From positions 203,607-267,606 of the forward strand of contig NMRA01000576.1 of NCBI GenBank assembly GCA_002633005.1: DNA of 64,000 nt, given 5' to 3'. Positions 58,464-64,000 of this stretch are shown here, piece after piece. A program made the translations under genes and the position numbers. Source of the stretch: Phoronis australis (Eukaryota > Phoronida > Phoronidae). The notes beneath the pieces are model-generated. The model worked only from the letters and a program-made list of their open reading frames with translations, was not told where the DNA came from and made no database searches. Numbering within the stretch: position 1 is the stretch's first letter; the number at the start of each line of letters is the position of its first letter.

Positions 58464-59739
58464 TAACCCAATCAGATAAAAACCGGGGTATGCCACGTGA
58501 GTGTTGATCCTCTCCATCGTCGAAAATTTTGGTTGCTCCCTAATCATGTGCTGAGCTTGTGATAATAGTTGACCCTCGTTTTGTGTGCATTAACCTAAGG
58601 AACTTTGCTTCTAATGACCGGGGGCCATCATGCCCTACTGTAATCCTGGGTGTTTCCCAACTTTCCATTACAAAGTGCTCCAAGCTCACTGCTTTTTTCA
58701 GGTCAACCCAAGAATTTTGCATGTCTTCCCTATTGAATGCTCAAGGCTACTACAAGAGCAATAGCGGATTTGCAGCGCAGACGAACTTCGCATTGCGCAT
58801 GTGCGAGTTACTTCCTTCGTGAAGGCTCATGGGATAGCTTGTGGTCAGGCATGTCTTGAGCAGGCTGGATAGTGTGTGCATTTGGAGTGATTTGCAAACT
58901 AAAACCATGTTTCATTTTTTTGCTTTATAATACCAAGCAAGTCCTCTCTCTCGTTTGTAAACACAGCGTAGCTATGATCAGTGACCGTGTGACCGAGAGC
59001 ACGACTGTCGCCGTGTTCAGTATTGGGGTTGTCTGCGTTGATTTCGAAATCTCCTCCTATTTTAGACAAGTTGAAAGTTCTTGGGTTGCTTAACTTTTAT
59101 AGCTTTCGTCGTGGATATGCTAGAGACGTTAATTGTAAGTGGAAACTCCGTCGGAATGTTGTTCTCATAAGTCTTTTTTCCACCAGGAAAATGTTCGCTG
59201 CACACACGATGGCCCCTAGGCAATTACATCGCACTGGATGCCGCAGGCATTCAGGGGCGATAGTACATCCTCACAAAAAGTTATCCATTTCAAAATACAG
59301 CAAATAAAATCAAATGAACCCGGCATACATATAGCAACACGGAGTTATAATTAACATATACTACGACTCTGGATACAATTTAGTCAGCAAAACGAATCGA
59401 TGAAAATCTCTCGCGGTTTGTTTGAGTTTCTCTCAGTCACGGTTACCGGGTGCCATTTTGAGGAAGTTACGTGAAATTACGCATGTTGACGAATAAAAAG
59501 TCCAAGGGACACACATCTTACAAGTTTCACCCGATACCTTCTCATGCTATTTTACAAGTGTCGCGCGCTAGCGTCACGCGCTTCGCTCAGTCTCGCGCTA
59601 ACCTTGCGCCTACTCCTCACGGGATTCAGTTGACATGCTTTGTGGTTATCGCGCACGCGGTGATAAAATTAACGGCAACCAAAATAATGGAGTTGTAATT
59701 CTTCGCCAAAGTCAACTTAATTCTCACAACTAAGCTTCA
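58464..59739. other. No gene recognised
   Basis: A CpG-richer patch at 59560-59660 (GTGTCGCGCGCTAGCGTCAC) contrasts with its surroundings. The short block AATAGCGGATTTGCAGCG near 58757 recurs inverted near 60250, upstream of the - strand THAP relic, possibly a shared element end. Confidence 0.4.
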
Positions 59740-59968
59740 TTAAAGATATGTATAGAAGTAGAAAGGACCAATGATGAAAGTAAGCGTTTTTTAAATGATA
59801 GTTTTAAGTGTAGATTGTATTTTTGACGAGGTGAAAACTCGAAATCGGTAACCCAAATCCGGTCACGGCCCGTTTAAAATACACTGGAGTAACGAAATGA
59901 GTACAGAAAGCGAATGGAAGTATTGTAGCCCCTACATGGCCAACCGAGGGGCTACGTGTTGCCTACTA
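59740..59968 (+). repeat. Dispersed repeat of about 200 bp, copy 2
   Basis: Homologous to 20721-20925 in the same orientation. It ends exactly where the THAP frame of 59969-60162 stops making sense, so it probably marks an insertion junction or an element boundary. Confidence 0.75.
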
Positions 59969-60162
59969 TAGATGGCCCCGCGTTCGTTTGAATGCGCTAA
60001 ATTTCCCCTTACTCCCAGGTCTCCTAATGTTGTTTATTCATTTTTCACGAAGTTCTTGGTTTGCAGGGAACACATACAAACTCAGATTTTTATCTCTCTT
60101 GTTGTTTTTGAAGCAGCCAGGAACACAACAAGTGTATCCGCTGTAAGTTTTCTTCGCGCTCA
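59969..60162 (-). pseudogene. THAP zinc-finger relic, truncated
   Basis: An ATG at 60162 (- strand) opens [20 protein letters not shown], followed by [21 protein letters not shown] at 60038-60040 stands where THAP domains have a conserved Trp, and the frame then continues INNIRRPGSKGKFSAFKRTR. C-x4-C (CCVPGC), VFP and the Trp-position stop match the THAP pattern, but the final C-x2-H is missing because the 59740-59968 repeat begins there. It is non-functional. It belongs to a different THAP subfamily from that of element B. Confidence 0.72.
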
Positions 60163-61200
60163 TACCGCGTATTATGCTTGTTACTATGGCCGCTTTCGGA
60201 ATCCTGACCACAGCACCCACAATGCACCATTTTAACCTAATTTCAATATGGCGTCGCTGCAAATCCGCTATTAAATGGTTTGTGCAGTAGGTGGAGCACA
60301 AGTAAGAAGAATAAAGCAAGACAATTCATCACAACCACAATACTGCATGACATTCTATTGTACCCCAACGAGCTTAGCACACGTAGATTCACAACAACAT
60401 ATCTGCAGAAGGCAGAGCCCAGTCTGTCCAGTTGCCCACAGTGTAGACGACCGCGACATCTGGGCCCGGTCTCCATTCTTTTTACTCGAAGTGCAGCTCC
60501 AAATTAGGTTTGGCATTTTCTACTCTACTTTTGGGCGAACTCAAGATAGTTACGGGGAGATTTTATGTAGGGTGAACATGTCATTTATTTATCAATAAAG
60601 TATGATACAAACACCAGACAACTTGGGTTGACTATGTACATGAGAATAATATCACATGAGAAGTATAAGTATTAATTAAGTATATAGTGGTTGTTGCGAA
60701 ATTGATTAAAGATATTACTTGTTAACTGAAATTTATTGACTCCTATGAGTGCATAGGAAATGAATCAGCATATTTGTCTCTAACCATGTGTTTATGCTAT
60801 GCTAACGGGAATTGGTCAACTGTGGGGTTAGCCAGTTCTGTCAACAACAATAGTCTTGTTATTATTCAGCATCAATTATTTAAAAGTTTGTCTGTCCGTG
60901 ACCATATTTGGCGAACGCTTAGGTTCATCAGTGGAATCTTATGATGTTGTTCTGGGAAGTTGTTTTGGAACTATTAGTACATTTGGAGGAAGTTTGAGGG
61001 TTTTATATTATGATCTAACCCGCCCACTTTTATTATGTTTGATTATAAATATACCGTTAGCTTTCCAAGAAGGCATATTTCCAACGAGAGGCAACCAGAT
61101 TGGTATAGAGGTATTAGATATTTCTTCGAGAGAGGCAACCAGCTTGCTAGAGATATTCCTGAAGAGGTGTTACTGGTTTGCTGAGAAATATCACAAGTTA
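60163..61200. other. No gene recognised
   Basis: A long frame (60856-61371, TTG start) crosses into the 61.2-kb tandem repeat but shows no domain and no ATG-based start. It is treated as chance. Confidence 0.4.
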
Positions 61201-61345
61201 CAGAAATTCGATGGACTGAATTTCAATCGGATACATGTAGCAGAAATTCGATGGACTGAATTTCAAAGGGATACATTGTATATAGAATTCGATGGACTGA
61301 ATTTAATGTTGACATATATGTTGTTCGATGGACTGAACTTCATAG
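61201..61345 (+). repeat. Four-copy tandem TTCGATGGACTGAATTT repeat
   Basis: Copies of ATTCGATGGACTGAATTT (the last with CTGAACTTC) start at about 61206, 61247, 61288 and 61324, with spacings of 36-41 bp. Intervening sequence is less conserved. All copies keep the 17-bp core, suggesting a unit under expansion or a protein-binding motif. Confidence 0.8.
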
Positions 61346-62954
61346 TTATTCCGAAGCATTTCATCAAGTGAAGACTGCTTGGAATCTCCTCATAAAAAGT
61401 GTAACACTGGATCCAAGGCCGACGCCAGGAACGGGAAACGTGATCACAGACTGATTAAATTAGCCTTTTTTGTTAATCTTTATGATTATTCATTTAGGGA
61501 AATTCAAACATTTAGTCAATATACTCATTATTACATCCAAATCAAATTTTGTTATTTCAACCGCCTACCGGCTAGATATTCACCAAGTGACATTTTTGTC
61601 TATTATTCTATGCTCGAATACACAATAACTTACGAAGATAATTTATCGCCCTTAGTTCCCTATTTGTAAACCCAATATTAAAGCAATAAGTTCGAGTTTG
61701 AACTCGAAATTTCGAGTTTTTACTAGAGTTTGTAGCACGAATATATGGGTCTTCAAGGGCAAACTTGAACTAGAAACTCCTATGCATAAACTATAATGTA
61801 TTCGAGCAAAGTCTGATAAAAATTACTTTAAGTTAGCACAAAAGGAGCAGAGAAATTGCCAAAAATAGTTTCGAGTACAAAGATTAGATACCGGGCCTGG
61901 ACTGAGTTCGACTCGTCTTCCAACCATAAACAGAACACGCAACATGAAAGAGAAGTTATCATATTATTAAAAAAAGAATCGTAAACTTTCTGGGTACTTA
62001 AGAAACGTAAACATGACACGTCTGGGGTTTTCACGTATGAATAAGTGTAATTAATTACACTGCAAAATGTACCCTTCCTCATTATTCTCGGACTTCCTAC
62101 TTCAGCGTTGCTTATTCAACACGTGGTGGCGCAAGTAGTAGCGTAAACAGCGAACTCACAAGTGAACTCTCCTATTATACTGCACTCCTTGGTAAGACCT
62201 GCTCACACACCTGGCATTATTAATGATTAGTTACGTCACGGCTTTTACGTATCATAGATTTCGTAATCTGTGAATGTATAGATTTCACAGCTGTTCACAG
62301 CAACACATTTAGTCAAGTCAGAGATATGTAATCACATGTGGCTTGTTGCCTAGTCTAATGGGGCGACATCTGTTGGACAAACTTTTACTATAACACACCC
62401 AAATTGGTTCAAAGGTCTTCTGCACTTAAGACAGAGACAACTTGACACTGCAGACATAATTAAATTATAGCCAAAGCATGCCATAACATTCCTGGCTGGT
62501 CCAGTCTAAAATATATGGGGGGTTAAGGTTGAAATTCAATGTTGAAATTGATCGACAGACTCTTGCATCAAAAAAATACGCCATTTCAAACGTATTTTTT
62601 TCATAAACAGAAGTTTTTCAAGATAATCTGTTAGCATACAACAAAATTATCATCTTTTTCCAGCTGGTTTAAATAAAAATCACTTAGTTGGCATAGGTCA
62701 AATTAGTATGGTAGAACCTGCGTTCCCCCTACATTTCAATTTCAACTCTCCTGAAATCCAGTCAATGAAACAAGTGATGGGAGTCACATTGTTTATATTT
62801 ACAGTCCAAACAGACAAACAGCAAATGAACTTTACATTACGGTATTAGACCGTAACAAAATGTATATTAGGACGTCTTTCTAGCTCAAACAAATAGGGTA
62901 TGCGTACAATAACTGAGGTCACAGCAAGAGGGTAAGTCCAGTTGAACATAATTG
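61346..62954. other. No gene recognised; short palindrome at 61691
   Basis: TTCGAGTTTGAACTCGAA at 61691-61708 is an 8-bp-arm palindrome. Otherwise AT-rich sequence without supported features; it may include the 3' flank of the repeat-type protein to the right. Confidence 0.45.
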
Positions 62955-64000
62955 TTATCGGCTGTAATTTGTTCTGAGCTCAGGTGAATTCTTTGTCCAG
63001 TGCTTTTTCATCACTGAAGATAACTGCAGTAATGGGTTCCTAATTCGCGCACATGTTTTTTTAAATGTATTGAATGTTTTATGTATGGATTCCCCACCTT
63101 GCTCTCCAAGCAGTCCTAACCCAAATCTGGTTTCTCTCAAAAATGGTATGACATGATCCTCCAGTAGGTGCTGCTTAACTAAAATGCGAGAATCAGGCAA
63201 TGCACATCTATAATATTTCAAGTATTTTCGGATACGCAGGTGAGCATTGTCTATTTCTTCATTCGACGTGTAATTACTATGTGACAGGCTTTTATGAACA
63301 CTAGAATACAGTCTGGTCAGTTTGAAAATTTAGTACTGATTGCCACTGCTTTGTTTATTATGCGCCTGTTTGTTGTCAGAGCCTGTGTTTTGTTCACAAT
63401 TGAGTTGAATAGCACTGAGTATACAGATTCAGTTATGTACGTGCTGCAGTGATTGTCAATGAACGATTTACCGTGATAGGCTTGTCTATCTATTCCAAGT
63501 TGCTTTAATGCAACATCAAGGTGTTTAGTCACATGACCTTCTCCATAGGATAAATTTACATTTGGATATTCCCCTTCTAACTGTGCTTTAAGTTCAGGTA
63601 GTCTCCGCTGAATATGCTGTTTTCTAGAGTTATTTCTGGCTAACTGTGCTATAGAGAATACCTCCTCTCCAACCTCTAATTCCTCGAATTCACCCTCCAG
63701 GTTACTAATTTCTCTCCTTAAGTATAATATTTTTTTCAGGCGTTCGACATGCAAGTTATATAATATGCTATCTGTTTCCTTCCCCTTTTTAGCCATATAC
63801 CATGCTACCTCCTCATCAATTTCATGGCATTCAATTTCAAGCAAATCATGATGCTTTTTGATCACTCCTAACATGATGTGTAAATAAGGAATACAATACA
63901 TGTGTAGAGGTATTTCAAAAATCAGTTCATACACTACATTATGGTATCGACTTTGCTTTGATTTATCACCCCCGGACTCTTCCAAAAAACATTCGTAATC
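62955..64000 (-). CDS. Repeat-type uncharacterised protein, 5' end beyond window, one frameshift
   Basis: The - strand frame is open at the window edge. It runs EESGGDKSKQSRYHNVVYEL, then IPYLHIMLGVIKKHHDLLEI. A coiled-coil-like acidic helix follows (LRREISNLEGEFEELEVGEE), then LDVALKQLGIDRQAYHGKSF. After a one-base frame change near 63330 it continues KLTRLYSSVHKSLS, RIRKYLKYYRCALPDS, HLLEDHVIPFLRETRFGLGL and LGEQGGESIHKTFNTFKKTC, ending at 62955-62957. I recall proteins with the LEDHV(I/V)P and GLGxxGEQGxESIH blocks as multi-copy, transposon-associated hypothetical proteins in cnidarian and other invertebrate genomes. The enzymatic role is unknown; similarity to KDZ-type transposases is possible but untested. 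About 345 codons with a single lesion suggest a young copy or a sequencing error. Confidence 0.65.

Noticed and set aside
58044-58547. 167-codon - strand frame in element B
   Set aside because: It is the reverse reading of the inverted arm; similarity to the THAP side explains it.
60856-61371. 171-codon + strand frame
   Set aside because: Starts at TTG, has no recognisable domain, and its end is made by the four-copy tandem repeat.
1-64000. CRISPR arrays, prokaryotic operons, rRNA or canonical tRNA genes
   Set aside because: No regular repeat-spacer arrays and no rRNA-like or intact tRNA sequence; the only tRNA-like segment is the SINE head at 40142-40071.

Overview
The window looks like a gene-poor, AT-rich stretch of an animal nuclear genome. 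There are no bacterial-style operons. Coding sequence occurs as short exons with GT/AG splice sites, and the extracellular exons are phase 1-1. The rest is repeat debris: LINEs, BEL/Pao, THAP elements, a tRNA-derived SINE and minisatellites. WSC, CUB, C-type lectin, LDLR-A and ShK-like domains, together with many TACATGTA motifs, suggest a marine invertebrate. A cnidarian is plausible, but a mollusc or another invertebrate cannot be excluded. Two single ambiguous bases (near 5456 and 56355) mark this as draft assembly.

The main genes are two related loci that converge on each other. On the + strand, WSC exons at 6485-6772 and 9290-9637 can splice to a short candidate terminal exon at 12890-12951. 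On the - strand, a leader-like 45-bp exon (41719-41763) is followed by three WSC exons (37050-37361, 32172-32456, 30608-30925) and then by a decayed ShK-like exon (29358-29503). All five WSC exons are phase 1-1. The second and third exons of the - locus match the two exons of the + locus in type and order, even across the splice junction, so the loci look like an inverted duplication. Between them lie a broken sixth WSC exon (25678-26026) and a decayed secreted lectin, with a leader exon at 14015-14195 and CUB, CTLD, CTLD and LDLR-A domains at 14278-15903.

Mobile elements fill introns and flanks. They include five LINE remnants: RT at 1812-2608, RNase H at 10149-11119 with an 11-bp target duplication, C-terminal pieces at 36657-37037 and 53440-53865, and RNase H at 55992-56503, which sits in a satellite of about 108 bp. 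There is also a BEL/Pao integrase remnant (35290-36027), a SINE (39905-40142), and a repeat family with long inverted arms carrying THAP-domain starts (39178-41172 and 57456-58463, with a solo arm at 51511-51720). Two further THAP remnants lie at 24752-24961 and 59969-60162. A nearly intact but frameshifted repeat-type protein runs off the right edge (62955-64000).

Recurrent low-copy repeats include degenerate TCGACCCACGACCC tracts at five sites, a CTCTGC/GCAGAG-containing minisatellite, a tandem repeat of about 150 bp, long fold-back arms near 17.0 and 18.5 kb, and several two-copy tandem duplications. Large parts (for example 2.6-5.5 kb, 43-47.5 kb and 60.2-62.9 kb) show no recognisable gene. 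All calls were read by eye; no alignment or profile search was run.
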